Positions 1-10,573 of a stretch of 64,000 nucleotides of DNA are shown in pieces. This stretch comes from Roseiarcus sp963816065 (lineage in GTDB: Bacteria > Pseudomonadota > Alphaproteobacteria > Rhizobiales > Beijerinckiaceae), in the NCBI GenBank assembly GCA_963816065.1, contig CAWFJG010000007.1:124001-188000 (forward strand). Direction: 5' to 3'. Below the pieces are notes generated by a model. That model made no database searches. It saw only the letters and a list, made by a program, of their open reading frames with translations, and was not told where the DNA came from. The stretch's first letter is position 1. The number at the start of each line of letters is the position of its first letter. The translations under genes and the position numbers were made by a program.

Positions 1-312
1 TATGCCTACAGTCCGACGAACGGGACTGTCGACCCTATCGCTGTACAGATTGCCTCTGGTTTTGCAGTCGACCTCGGCCAGGCGAACGCCGGTCCGACGC
101 TTGCGGACAACTTTGGTTCGGTCATTTCGCCGATAACCGGCGCAGTTGATTGCGGATCTGTGCCGGACACGGCGCATCCGATCGCCATCCAACTCGTGAG
201 CGGCGTCGCGCTGACGCTGGGCGCGACGACGACTTACCCGACCGCTTCCGACGACTTCGGCTCGGTGGCCGACGCCGTCGTCGACGTCATCAACCTGGGG
301 ACAACGCATTGA
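1..312 (+). CDS. Phage-type structural protein, C-terminal part (cut by window start)
   Basis: The reading frame is open from the first base and ends with TGA at 310-312, giving the last 103 residues of a longer protein. The sequence is rich in Val, Ala, Thr, Asp and Gly with regularly spaced beta-type segments, as in phage tail or virion surface proteins, but no named domain is recognisable. The TTG start of the next gene overlaps the stop codon, which suggests translational coupling inside a late phage operon. Function is inferred from context only; the protein could be any virion or tail-associated component. Confidence 0.6.
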   Translation, partial: YAYSPTNGTVDPIAVQIASGFAVDLGQANAGPTLADNFGSVISPITGAVDCGSVPDTAHPIAIQLVSGVALTLGATTTYPTASDDFGSVADAVVDVINLGTTH

Positions 313-1133
313 GCGAACAGCTTCAACTTCGCCGCGGGACGATTAGCCAAGTCGCCGCCTTCACGCCCCAGCAGGGCGAATGCGTGGTCGACACGACCTA
401 TAACAAGCTTCACATTGGCGACGGGTCTATTGCAGGTGGCTGGGCGGTCGCCATGGCCCAGCGAACTGCCGTCGCGAACGAAGACTATACTGCGCTGTCG
501 ACTGACCGCATTGTCGCTTATACGTCGCTTTCGGCGGCGCAGACCGTGACGCTCCCGCCTGCCGCAAACTTCCCGCCTGGCGAGCAGCTTCTGATCGTCG
601 ACGAGACAGGCAATTGCTCGACGACGAACGCGGTTACCGTCAACCGTGCCGGCTCGGACACAATCAACGGGCAAACGTCGTTTGCCATCAACTGCGCCTA
701 TGGTTTCCTCGGACTCGAATCGAATGGCTTTAGTGCATGGACGATCATCAATTCGTTCAATACGGTGGCAAGCGCGCCAAACGGCGCGACCATGCAATTC
801 GCGGTGATCGAGTCACTTGTCTCGGGCCTCAGCGGCGCGAGTGTCATAGGTCCGTCGATCCCGGCGAACTGCATCGTTTTCGCGGTCGGCGCGCGCGTCG
901 TGACGGCGATCGCGGGCGCGACGGCCTATGAGATCGGCTACGGCTCCGGCGCCACCTTGTCCATCTTCGGCTCATCACTCGGCGTCGCGGCAGGCTCGGT
1001 GAACTACGGCTTGATCGGACCAACAGCCTTCTATTCGGCGACGCCACTGATCCTGACCGGAACTGGCTCCTTCACGGCGGGCGCCGTGAGGCTGTCGATC
1101 CATCTCATGTTCGCCAGCCCTTCGGGTTCCTGA
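309..1133 (+). CDS. Phage tail protein with Mtd-type N-terminal domain
   Basis: 274 residues from a TTG codon that overlaps the upstream stop. This start is preferred to one near 150 because the 53 extra residues are Arg-rich, overlap the upstream gene in another frame and look like no protein. Residues 5-45 contain LRRGT, then GECVVDTT, then KLHIGDG. This matches the short beta module at the N-terminus of tail fibre or receptor-binding proteins (major tropism determinant N-terminal type). The middle (about 60-140) resembles a beta-prism or appendage domain and the C-terminal 130 residues form a Gly/Ala/Ser-rich beta domain ending in FASPSGS. Likely a short tail fibre or its base. No signal peptide. 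The domain call rests on pattern recall, not a search. Confidence 0.6.
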   Translation: MSEQLQLRRGTISQVAAFTPQQGECVVDTTYNKLHIGDGSIAGGWAVAMAQRTAVANEDYTALSTDRIVAYTSLSAAQTVTLPPAANFPPGEQLLIVDETGNCSTTNAVTVNRAGSDTINGQTSFAINCAYGFLGLESNGFSAWTIINSFNTVASAPNGATMQFAVIESLVSGLSGASVIGPSIPANCIVFAVGARVVTAIAGATAYEIGYGSGATLSIFGSSLGVAAGSVNYGLIGPTAFYSATPLILTGTGSFTAGAVRLSIHLMFASPSGS

Positions 1134-1475
1134 GGGCGCCGCCTCAATACTAAGGCTCGCTTCGCTGGCGGCGGCGAGGGGTCGACTATCGGGCAGGACA
1201 TTGGGTCGCCCGCAGCTTCGCGCCAAACTCGCAGGGCCGCGGTGACTTCACGATACACGGCGGCGCATGAACCGTCTCGCCGATCACGGGCCCCGGATCG
1301 TGCAGTCTCGGCAACCTTCCGGCAATTCGGCACCGGACTGAACGTAGCGGGCGAGATCGGTCAAATTCCGTGTGATCGAACGCCCTGTTTTTGTTCGCCG
1401 GCGGTTCGTCCGACTGTCGCGCCAAAACATGCTCATCAATTCGTGAACCTAATAATCGCAGTAGGCCGCCGCCCC
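1134..1475. other. 342-base gap in prophage without a confident gene
   Basis: An open frame on the + strand reaches upstream from the following gene, but its translation is Arg/Pro-rich and unlike a protein. A short stretch near 1215-1270 translates as RSFAPNSQGRG in one frame, which could be a scrap of a tail protein. No promoter, hairpin or RNA gene was recognised. Confidence 0.4.
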
Positions 1476-1865
1476 ATGTCCCTCATGAAGTACCTCTGTG
1501 TCGTCTACGTCATCTCGGTAGGCGTTTGCCAGGCAAACGGGCAGACCTATCGTGATTTGGGTGGCACGATCGTGTCTGGCGTCGTTCCGCTACCCTACGC
1601 CTACACACCCCTGCCGCCCGGCCAGCACAATATTTCGCCTGGGTCGTCGACGGCTCTGATTATTCCGGCAGGCGCTCGCTATGCGACAGTCTGCGCCTCG
1701 ACGGCTGCGGCGAGATATACGACCGACGGCGCAACCACCCCGACCGCGACCATCGGACAGCCGTTGCCCGTCAGCTCTTGCATATCGTTGTCCGGACCGG
1801 CCGTGCTGGCGAATTTCCGCATCATGTCACCGTCAGGCACTATCGACGTCGAATACTTCCAGTGA
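1476..1865 (+). CDS. Small secreted protein of the prophage tail region
   Basis: 129 residues. The start at 1476 (or the ATG at 1485) is chosen because it is followed directly by a Sec signal peptide (MKYLCVVYVISVGVCQ) with a probable cleavage site before QTYRD. The mature protein begins QTYRDLGGTIVSGVVP and is otherwise a small beta protein with a Thr/Ala-rich centre. The QTYRDxGG opening is shared with the gene at 2097, so the two exported proteins share an N-terminal module. Extracytoplasmic targeting is unusual for a virion component; the protein could be a surface-exposed or lysogenic-conversion product. No family is recognised. Confidence 0.55.
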   Translation: MSLMKYLCVVYVISVGVCQANGQTYRDLGGTIVSGVVPLPYAYTPLPPGQHNISPGSSTALIIPAGARYATVCASTAAARYTTDGATTPTATIGQPLPVSSCISLSGPAVLANFRIMSPSGTIDVEYFQ

Positions 1866-2096
1866 TCTTGCCGGCACCCATAGCAGGGCGCGACGGAAGT
1901 CTGAACGAAAGCGAACCCGGAACCCCACAAGCGCCCGTGGCAGCCGGGAGAAGGCCCCTCGCAATAGCCCGGCCCTCGGCGAGAAGGCTCGCCTCAGCGG
2001 GCGTGAAGAACCCTCTTCGACCGTCACAGAAATTTCCCGTCGTCGCTCGGCCTTTCGCATTGCTGGCCCGCTAATTGTGTTTCCACGAGGACAATC

Positions 2097-4207
2097 ATGC
2101 ATAGATACTTGGCCAGTGTATGCGCAGTGGCGCTAACACTCATGCTTTCCGATGCTTCGTTGGCCCAGACCTATCGCGATAGTGGCGGCTCCGTTGTCCA
2201 AGGTATGGTCCCCGTGGGCGGCGACCGATCTGGGCCCCTATTTACGCCAAACAATCCAGGAAACGTGACCGGAACCCTTTCGGCGTCGTTCAGCGGCTTC
2301 CAGCCCACGCCGAACTACAGCTACCAGTCGGTTACGACAACGAGCGCCGTGTATGCGCTGCCGACCGGGACCGTCGTCATCTTCTACAATACCGGCTCGA
2401 CCGCGATCACGGTTAAGCTCGGCTCTTCAAGCGTCAGCGTGACGTCCGGACAGGCGGACGTGATCCAGCCGGGCTCCTGGATGGCGTTCACGGTCGGAGG
2501 CGCGACTTATTACGCCGTCGTCGGCAACGGCGGGACGTCGAGCGTCGTCGCTTCCGGGGGTGCAGGCCTGCCGACCGGCGCGGGCGGGGGTGGAAGTGGC
2601 GGCGGTGGCGGCACTATGACGCAAGGCTCGCCAAACACCGTGGCGAACGCTTGGCCGTTCGCGCCCGTCGTCGCCGGGTCGGCCGTGTCGTCGACGAAAT
2701 CCGCTTCCGATCCAGGGCGTCAGCGGGGGGACAGCCGTCCCCGTTGTCGGAACCTTCTGGCAAACGACGCAGCCCGTCTCGCTAGCGTCCCTCCCGGCGC
2801 TCTCCGCAGGCTCGAACGTGATCGGCGCAGTGACAGAGAGCGGAACGTGGACAACGGACCGTACCTGGTCGCTTTCCTCTGGTTCAGACAGCGTGTTGGC
2901 TACGATCAGCGGCACGCCGACAATCTCCGGAACTGTCACAGCAAACGCTGGGACGAACTTGAACACGTCTGAGCTCGCGGTCGAATCGGGCGGCAATCTC
3001 GCAAGTATCAACGGCAAGCTGACAGCAAGCGTCAACGGCCTCAAAGTCGATGGCTCTGGCACGACGCAGCCGGTCAGCGGGGCGGTCTCGATCTCAGGGA
3101 CGCCTTCCGTCAGCATCTCCGGGACGCCGGTTCTCGGCACAGGGTCGAGCACGATCGGGAAGGCCGACATCCTTGGCAGTTCGGGCACGTCGCTCGATAG
3201 CGCCGTCGGAACGTCGAACGCCCAGGCGATCACAATTTAGGGCAACGCGAGCGGAGTCCCAGTCCCCGTCACAGGCTCGTTCTCCGCGACGCTCGGCGGG
3301 TTTACCCCGACGCCAGCTTATAGCGCCCAGAATGTGACAACGACATCGGCCGCCTACGCGCTTCCGACCGGAACCGTCGCGATTTTCTACAACACTGGTT
3401 CGGCCGCAATCACTGTCAAGTTGGGGGCTTCTGGCGTCAGCGTCGCTGCGGCGCAGGCGGACATCGTCCAGCCGAATTCCTGGATGGCCTTCACCGTCGG
3501 GACGGCGACCTATTACGCGGTAATCGGCAACGGCGGGACATCGAGCGTCGTCGTCTCCGGCGGCTCGGGCCTGCCGACGGGCGCGGGCGGCGGGGGCGGA
3601 TCGAGCGGGCGGCGGCGGCGGCACGGTGGCTGCGCCGGACGTCAGCGGCTATTCCAACGGGGGCACGGCGACCGTCGACACGGGCGGCGCCAATGGTCGC
3701 TATGTCGACTTCAAGGCCGGGTCCAATGCCGCCGCGCTGCTGTCCGGCAACGCAAGGATCGTCGGCGCGACCGGCGTGGCGCTCGATAGCGCCGCCGGAA
3801 CGCTGAACGGGCAGGCGCTGACGGTCCAGGGGGGCGGCGCCAGCGCTGTCGTGGCGCCTGTCATCATCCCTCCGCAAACGACCGGCGGATGGTCCAGCGC
3901 GGTGCTCGCGAGCCTGACCACGGCGACCGTCGTCAAGGCGAGCCCCGGGACCATCAGCGCGATCCAGTGCGACAACCTGGCGGGCTCCACGAACGCCTTC
4001 GCCCAGATCATCAACACGGCGGCCTCGCCCGCGCTCGGGACCAACGTCATCGGCTACGTCCCGCTCGCGGCCGGCGCGTCCGGCGGCAAGGTCTTCCCGC
4101 TTCCCGGCGTTGCGGCTTCGACCGGGATTTCCGTCGGCATCGCGACGACCCCGACCGGGGCGACCGCCGCCGGCACGGCCGGCAACTGCGAGGTCGACTA
4201 CAAATGA
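2097..4207 (+). pseudogene. Long secreted repeat protein of the tail region, broken by two frameshifts and an amber codon
   Basis: An ATG at 2097 begins a signal peptide (MHRYLASVCAVALTLMLS...LAQ) followed by QTYRDSGGSVVQG. The coding sense runs from frame 3 into frame 1 near 2697, where removing one A of AAA gives TNPLPIQGVSGGTAVPV. It then meets TAG at 3238-3240 and moves to frame 2 in the poly-Gly stretch near 3600, ending at 4207. Intact it would be about 700 residues. It contains two copies of a ~105-residue module (about 2265-2595 and 3271-3597) with VTTTSAxYALPTGTV, FYNTGSxAITVKLG and SWMAFTVG, each closing in a Gly-rich linker. The DSAxGTxNxQAxT segment also occurs twice. The amber codon lies where the second copy has CAG (Gln), so one base change explains it. 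Either decay or sequencing errors. Confidence 0.6.
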
Positions 4208-5228
4208 TCCGGCGGCTTTCGCTCGCGACGGTCGCCGCGCTCGCGCTGTCGCCTGCTCTCGCCGACGGCGGCCTGATGCAGCTCGGCGTCAGCAATGGCG
4301 GCAGCTTCAACAATGCGCCGTGGCCTTCGCCGCCGCGTGTTCCTCCGCCGGCGGCATTCTGATTACGCCGAAATCGTGCGGCTTCGACAGCACGGTTCTC
4401 GCCAGCGGCTCTACCGTCGTTCAACCCGTCCGCCATCCACGGCGATCTGACCATCGCGGTCTTACGGGCAGGGCGGCAACGGCCAACCAGCGGCGGCGAC
4501 CGTCGGCGGCCAAAGTGGCGCGGCCGGCAGCTTCGTCGGCGTCGTCGGCCTGACGCCGAGCAGCTCCTACACGATCACGCGAACGGCCGGGACGAGCATT
4601 GCCGTAACCGGAAACTATTTGGCGAACTGCTACGTCAATGACGCCAACGGCAGCACGAGCGGGGCTACCGGCTCATGCACTGTTACAGCGGGCCACGGGA
4701 CGGGCACGCACGCCACATCCGGCAATGGACGGACAACGACGTTCACGAGCGGCGTCGGAGGTGGAGCGCCGCCCAACCCGCTCGGCGCTGGCGGCGTACG
4801 GCGTATGGAGCGGCCGTCGCAGGATGGAGCGGCGGCGGCGGCGGCGGCGCCAGCAACGGCACGGCGCATAACGGTGGAACTGGTCAGTCCGCGCAAGGCG
4901 GCGTGGGCGGAGCCGGCGGTCTGGGCACGGGCGGCCGGAGCTGGCGGAGACGAGCACGGTCCCGGCGACGGGCGGCTCAGCCTATGGCGCGGCCGGCGCG
5001 GCGGCTGGACCGGATCGACCGCGACGACGGCGCTGCACAATGGCGGCAATGGCTATAGCGGGCTTGTCGCGTCCTATGGAGGCGGCGGAGGGGGCGGCAG
5101 GACGGCGGGGCCGACACAGGGTCCAATCCGGGCGGCAACGGCGGCAATGGCGGCGACTGCGGCGGCATCAGGTGGCAGTGGGGGCGCTTCGGCTACAGGA
5201 ACATTGGGGCAAGGCGGACGGGAGGGTC
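4204..5228 (+). pseudogene. Glycine-rich secreted tail-like protein, multiply frameshifted
   Basis: The ATG at 4204 overlaps the previous stop (ATGA) and starts a signal peptide, MIRRLSLATVAALALSPALA. After about 50 residues the frame closes at 4362, but coherent protein sequence continues in other frames: AGGILITPKSCGFDSTVLASG near 4350-4420 and VVGLTPSSSYTITRTAG near 4540-4600. These are followed by long Gly/Ala/Asn-rich runs (WSGGGGGGASNG, NGGNGYSGLVASYGGGGGGG) to about 5220. At least four frame changes are needed. Glycine-rich C-terminal domains of this kind occur in phage tail fibre tips. The extreme GC and poly-G tracts make base-calling errors likely. The exact 3' end is uncertain. Confidence 0.45.
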
Positions 5229-8017
5229 ATGGTGCGTCATCGTCTCCACCTTCTGAGCGTTCTGCTCGGCGCGACCGCGATTTCGTCGCCCGCCCTCGCA
5301 TGGACGCACGGATCGCCGTCGATGTGTCCGATGGGCACCGTTGCGACGACCTTGCCGAGCATCGTCGGCGGCGTGGCGCAAATCGACGTCGACAACGGCT
5401 GCCACGCCGCGCCTGCGACCAGTCCGGACACGGAGCAATATCCCGACCTGATGGTCGGCTACGCGCAGCAATCGCTTGCTCTTAATCCGAGCCTGCCCGG
5501 TTACACGGTCGTTCCGGGCTGGGCCAATCAGGCGAACGTCATTCAGACGAACCCCTATGCCTATTGGTCCGCGTCCAGCGGATACCCGAGCGAATGGAAC
5601 GTCGCCGGGCAGGGCTACCCGGTCGGCCCGCGGCCGGCGGCCTATACGAACGGGGGCCAGCTTTGGGATCCGACGCAGTCCAATCCGACCCATCCGCTTC
5701 CGGCGGGCTGTACGGCTGGCCCTCGATGGCCAGGGCAACAATCTCGTGACCTGCACCGGGTCAGGAAGCATCGTCACAGGGGGATGGAACAATCGCGCCC
5801 AGAATGGACACGGCGCGGTGTCGTGGGCGTTCAAGAATACCGGCACGACAACGACGTGCGAGATCGACGACAGTATTTTCGAGGAAAGCGCAAGGTCGAC
5901 CGCGCAACCTGTTACCGGGCAGAATTGGAGCGTTTATGTCAGCGGCTGCCAAGGCGGCTTCGCGATGCAATATTATCGCTTCTACGGTAGCCTGAGCGCT
6001 CAAGGCTGGTTAGGACAGTACAATCAGGTCGGAGGATGGGTTAATATTGTTTCATCTGGCGGCAACCCGGCCTCATTCAGCCCGTTGGTTTTTGCCTATG
6101 GAGCTTACGACGCCGGCCCGTCTCGGCCGTTTACGACCAACGGATGCTACTGGAACGAGGTCGTCAAGTATAACCTGTTCAATGGCATTCACAGTTGGGC
6201 GAGCGGAAACCACGGCGATACGCCAATATTCAACGGCTGCAACCAACCTGCGTCGAGTTCCCGGCGTTGTCGGGTTTACGTCGCAGATTTATGGCAACAC
6301 GTTCATCCAGGGCGGCGTAGCGGGCGGCGGCTATCTGACTGGAGTGATCACATCGCAGCCCGGAACCGCGAATAGTTTGGTTGGAAGTTTCGACGTCGAG
6401 CAAAACACGATCCTAACGAATCTGTATCACGCCGAGGGTGGGCCATGGGATCACGTATCGGCCGTCGGCGCTACTCTTACAATCGGGGACACTTCGCAAC
6501 TTGCCGCGTCGCAACAGATATGGTTTGGGGGGGAATATTTCTATTCTGATCCAGCCAATGGCGGAATAAGCATTAATCCGGGTGTTTACTACAACTCTAG
6601 TGCGGTTCCGCGCGGATCGACGGGACAATATCTGATCGACAACTCAAGCGCCAACGGAACCCAAGGGGCGAACGTCGAGTATGTCGCGGTCAATCCGGCA
6701 ACGCCGACCGTCGTCGACGCGGATTTCTGGGGATACAATCGCAACTCGGCCTTCCCGAATTATCTATGGGTCACGAGCATGGTCTCCGGCACGATCAATG
6801 CCGGAGTGGACGAACTGCATTTGAAGACCGGCGGCGCCATCGGCGCGTTCGTCGCAAATATATGGTCGGGGCAGTACACCTATCCGAAGGGCGCCGGAAC
6901 GACGGCGTTCGGGACGCCAACCGCGCCGGCGCCGGTGACGACGACGCTTGGCGCGGCGTTCAACGCCTATTCGCCTGGAGGAACCGGCTCGGGAACCGAT
7001 ACCCTCTATGTGCGCAACGTAACGTTGGGTAACGTGTATTTCGGCGACACATTTACGGTAACGGGTACGGGCCAATCGGCTGCAATCTCGGGAGCGGCAG
7101 GCGGTTGGACATTTGCGAGCGGCGCGGGGGACTATCAACTCAGCGGCACGCTCTACACGAACGCCGGAACAACGCCGCCAAATTCGTTCTCCAACAAGAA
7201 AGTTGAGGGCGTTTACGTCACGAGCGGAACATCCGTCGCGTTGGGCAATGAAATTCCCGGTCACGCCGGCCAGACAATCGTCGCCAATCAGCGCGAGGAT
7301 GGAACAGGCGTCGACGGTTGCATGGCCCTGACGACCGGCAATCCGATGTTTACCGAGCAGCCCGTATTCACAGGCAACAAGAGCTTGCTCGAAGCGAATG
7401 GGTCGGGAACCTGGGCTCCTGTCGTGAACCATCACCAATACAACGTCACGTCGGCGGCTCAACTCACGCTCTATCAGCTTAACACGACGGCGCCGGCAGG
7501 CGCGGCGATTGCGTCTATCGGAACAGCGTCATCGCCCGTGTCCTTCACCTTGTCGGGCGGCGCGACGTTTCAGGGGTTCATCGTCGGAGGAACGGCTGGG
7601 GTCGGCGTCGGGCCGCGCCTCTATCTGATCGATGGAACCTTGACGGGGACGATCACGCCTGGAACCGACACTTTTACCGGCTCCGAATGCCCGAGCGCGT
7701 GCTCGATCACCGCGGCGACAACTGGTATCCCGCAGTACCTCGAACTGTCGCTGTCCGGCTGGACCACGATGGTGAATGGCGGGGCCGTCCACGTCAGCGG
7801 CAACGGCGCGACCGGCTGGCCGGCTGATTGGAGTGGGGAGTTCTTCATTCCCACGGCGGCCACGGGCGGCAATCCGGGGTCGTCCGGAAACCCCATGATC
7901 ATCGTGACCGGGAATTTCACGACGCCGTCGGCGACATGGTCGGGAGCGACGCCGTTCATCGAATGGTGGGACGCTTCGTCGTCGGGATGCACCGGCTTCG
8001 GGTATTTCCACCAATGA
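5229..8017 (+). pseudogene. Very large secreted tail-like protein (~930 residues), two frameshifts
   Basis: The ATG at 5229 begins MVRHRLHLLSVLLGATAISSPALA, a clear signal peptide, followed by WTHGSPSMCPMG. The sense changes frame near 5710 (after NPTHPLPAG) and again near 6240-6260 (after TPIFNGC), then runs unbroken to TGA at 8017. The C-terminal 580 residues are a beta-rich, Gly/Thr/Ser/Asn-rich protein with segments such as SLVGSFDVEQNTI and LYHAEGGPWDHVSAVG. These resemble right-handed beta-helix or pectate-lyase-like folds of tail spikes, but no catalytic motif can be named. The AT content rises locally near 6000-6600. The next small ORF overlaps its stop by 4 bases. A tail spike or secreted surface protein is the best guess. 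Confidence 0.55.
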
Positions 8018-8097
8018 TCCCGGAGGGCGGCGTGACCGCCGCCGATTGGTGGGATGGGACGATGGCCTGCCCGAACAGCGAGCACAAGCAGCAATGA
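8014..8097 (+). CDS. 27-residue phage ORF, translationally coupled
   Basis: The ATG at 8014 overlaps the stop of the preceding large gene (ATGA) and the frame ends at 8097, where another ATGA overlap occurs. The product, MIPEGGVTAADWWDGTMACP followed by seven polar residues, has no similarity I recognise. Support comes only from the overlapping start/stop architecture seen throughout this phage operon; it may be non-coding. Confidence 0.3.
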   Translation: MIPEGGVTAADWWDGTMACPNSEHKQQ

Positions 8098-8162
8098 TCC
8101 CGCTGATGAGGCTCGACGAAGCCGAAAGAGCCGCGCTGAATAGCCGGCCACACACGCCCCCT

Positions 8163-8185
8163 GCCGCCCAATCGGCGGTTTTTTT
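8163..8185 (+). terminator. Rho-independent terminator of the tail gene operon
   Basis: CCGCC-CAATC-GGCGG forms a perfect 5-bp GC stem with a 5-base loop, followed at once by seven T residues. It lies 146 bases after the stop of the large tail-like gene and before the lysis genes, so it probably ends the structural transcript. It also sits inside a weak open frame starting at 8094, which argues against that frame being a real gene. Confidence 0.75.
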
Positions 8186-8599
8186 ATGCCCGAGTGTGTG
8201 CGTCGTCTTCCTATCGGAGCCGCACGCCGCCAGGGCTGAAATCTGGCTCGCAAACGCCATGAACCCGAACCCGGCGACCTGACACATGCCTGAGATCCCG
8301 ACTGAGGCATGGCCTCTGAGGCCGCGCTGGTCGTCATCGCTCTCGCGAGCATGCCGGCGATGCTAGGCGGCCGTCGGCGTTGATCGCTTGCGCATTTTCA
8401 TGACGCGCGCGCCTGCTTGCGCGAAGGCTTGATCTCTTGCTGCATGGAGCAGCCCCCATGTCCGTGACCGTCCCCCGAGGGTCGCGCTGCCGGCCGCCGC
8501 GCGGGCAACTCACTTTCAGTGAGCCCGGAAACTCCACGCGCAGCGCAGACTACGAGAATCCGTTCGCGTGCGGCATGCTCGGCGTCGCAGAGGGGGAGA

Positions 8600-9033
8600 A
8601 TGAAGACCTGAATTCGAATACATCGGCGACTATCTCGACACAAATGGCGAGCGGCTCGCCTGGTGCAAGCATCCGACTGGCACGCCGTCGTGTTTCGGCC
8701 TGCATCAGCGCAAGGAAGCGCGCACACTCTCCATACCCGACGGCCTCAAGGACGCGGCCAGCAAGGCCTCGGTTCAGGGCCTCGGCTTCGACATCGAGGC
8801 GCTAGCAATTTCGGGCAGAATAGCCTCGAGAACGAGGTGCAGTTGAAAATATTCCCTAAGAGCTACGGCGCGGCGCCGATCTTCGAGTAGAAGTCAGCTA
8901 CGGCGTCGCGCTTCAGGCGGCGAAGACGTTCGAGCGGGCCGGCACAGTTGCGGGCTGCGAGAACATCAAGCGCGCCACGATTGCCGAGAGCTGGCTCCTG
9001 GTCGCCTCCGGCATCTGGTCGAAATCGCGCGCT
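8600..9033 (+). pseudogene. Fragments of an unidentified prophage gene between tail and lysis genes
   Basis: Three pieces of plausible protein lie in successive frames: FEYIGDYLDTNGERLAW onward (about 8607-8810), FGQNSLENEVQLKIFP to a TAG at 8888-8890, and VSYGVALQAAKTFERAG to about 9030. Together they look like one 140-residue protein interrupted by two small indels. I cannot assign a family. No complete ORF with a good start exists here. Confidence 0.3.
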
Positions 9034-9099
9034 CCCATGCCTGACGACTGGAGGCCCTCAAGCAGGGCTAGTGAACGTCCACAATCCGAGGACACCCCC

Positions 9100-10041
9100 A
9101 TGACCATCCTCCCCTGGCTGGCGAAAGCGGGCCGGTTCGACGTCGAGCCCATCGGCGCCATTCCGCATTTCAATCAGGCGATCGACCCAGCCGCCCCTCC
9201 GACCGGCGTGCTGCATACGATGGAGGGTGGCTGGGACGGCTCGCTTTCGGTTTTCAAGCAGCACTACGCCCCGCATTTCATGGTCGGGCCTGGCCGCATC
9301 GCACAACTCGTTCAGGTCGGCACGATCGGCGCGGCGCTAGTAACCCACAACTGGATCCCGATGGTCCAGGTCGAAGTCGTCGGTTTTTCCCAGGAAAATC
9401 TCTGGTTGTTCGACGACGCCACTGCCGAGGCCGTCGCCGCCCTCATGGCGGCCTGCAAAGCGGAATACGGCATCCCGCTGACGCGGCCATGGGCCGACGG
9501 CGTCTACGGCATGGCGCGAGCCAACGATCCGCACCGCAACCACGGCGAGTTCGGCCACGTGGCGGGATGGTACGGCCACGGCGATTGCCCGTCACCCGAT
9601 TCGCACTGGGATCCCGGCGCACTTCGCTGGTCGGAACTCTTTCGCATCGCGTCCGCCATGCCACACGCGAGCGCCGACCCGTCGGCCGTGCCTATCGCGC
9701 CGCCGCGCCCCTGCGCCTTCCAATGCGGGACGCCTGTAGCCGAAGTCACTGACTGCGGCCGGCCCTCAGCGATACCAATCACAACGCTGCCAGACCTCTC
9801 AACGGTCAAGGGCCTCCAGCGCGCTCTTGTGACGCTTAACTTCCAGATCGGCATCGACGGTGACTATGGGACGGAGACGGAGGGGGCGGTCAAGTCGTTC
9901 CAACATCACGCCGGGCTTCCGGCGGACGGCAAGGCCGGACCGCTCACCAAGGCTGCATTGATGCAGGCGCTCTCCGACCCTGCCGCGCGTGACGCCGGCC
10001 TCCGCCGGGCGGCCAAGGCGATCGAGCGCCGGTTGCCCTGA
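9100..10041 (+). CDS. Phage endolysin: N-acetylmuramoyl-L-alanine amidase with peptidoglycan-binding domain
   Basis: 313 residues from an ATG; the frame is open further upstream but that part belongs to the ruined upstream gene. Residues 15-185 form an Amidase_2 (PGRP-like zinc amidase) domain: TGVLHTMEGG with the first zinc His at 39, the MVGPGRIAQLV strand, THNW near 82, and the closing HGDCP...HWDPG segment at 160-172. This enzyme cleaves the bond between N-acetylmuramate and L-alanine of peptidoglycan. Residues about 232-310 are a PG_binding_1 domain (VKGLQRAL, DGDYGTETEGAVKSFQ, ADGKAGPLTKAAL). No signal peptide, so export would need a holin, and a small membrane peptide follows at 10574. 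Strong evidence for a lysis module. Confidence 0.9.
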   Translation: MTILPWLAKAGRFDVEPIGAIPHFNQAIDPAAPPTGVLHTMEGGWDGSLSVFKQHYAPHFMVGPGRIAQLVQVGTIGAALVTHNWIPMVQVEVVGFSQENLWLFDDATAEAVAALMAACKAEYGIPLTRPWADGVYGMARANDPHRNHGEFGHVAGWYGHGDCPSPDSHWDPGALRWSELFRIASAMPHASADPSAVPIAPPRPCAFQCGTPVAEVTDCGRPSAIPITTLPDLSTVKGLQRALVTLNFQIGIDGDYGTETEGAVKSFQHHAGLPADGKAGPLTKAALMQALSDPAARDAGLRRAAKAIERRLP

Positions 10042-10573
10042 AACGAGCGACCCGAGCCCTCTTCTTTGGAAGCCGCGCGACCGCATGATCGACCATGCGC
10101 TTGACTGTCGAAACCAAAAAGGCCGGCCATCATGCTTCCCCGGTAGCGCTCATGGCGCCGGAGGGGCGATTGACACCGCCAGCGCCGTCGACGGTGCGGT
10201 TCGCACCGCCGGGGCAGCCTCCCATTCCCCCGCCCACGACTCTTCCGTCGCGGCCGCGGTCAACGACGCCCTGACATCGCTCAGCAACTGCACCCGCGAC
10301 GCTGGTGACTACACCCCGTGCCCCCGTGGCTACGGCTCGAGCGCTTAATTCGCAGCGAGTGCATTTGGATCTGTAGGCGGATCGTTGCCTCGCCTCGCGT
10401 CAACGCCTGGGTCGGCGCAGCCGCTCATCCGTCGGATCCGACAACATTGTCCTCCCAGTGATCCCCGGTCAAACCGTTGGGACGAAGGGAGTCTACCCTC
10501 CGCCCGGCCGGTCGGCGCCGATCGGCGGGCGGGACCGCTCCTCGCCGGCGCCGATCATATCGAGAAACCTGAG
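10042..10573. other. 532-base stretch after the endolysin, no confident gene
   Basis: Two competing + frames occur: one from ATG 10085 to 10348 and one from ATG 10095 ending near 10274 (MRLTVETKKAGHHASPV then Pro-rich). Neither has a clear ribosome binding site or recognisable family. The tract 10500-10560 is GC-rich with partly self-complementary GGCGCCGATC runs that could form a hairpin, but no T-tract follows. Confidence 0.35.

Noticed and set aside
150..308. Extended N-terminus for the tail gene from an ATG at 150
   Set aside because: The extra residues are Arg-rich shadow sequence overlapping the upstream gene; TTG 309 matches the domain start and the overlapping stop.
3238..3240. Programmed amber readthrough in the tail gene
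   Set aside because: The same gene has two unrelated frameshifts and the duplicate module has CAG at this site, so mutation or error is simpler.
8094..8282. Small ORF MIPLMRLDEAERAALNSRP... after the tail operon
   Set aside because: A strong terminator hairpin and T-tract lies inside it and the C-terminal half is not protein-like, despite the ATGA overlap at its start.
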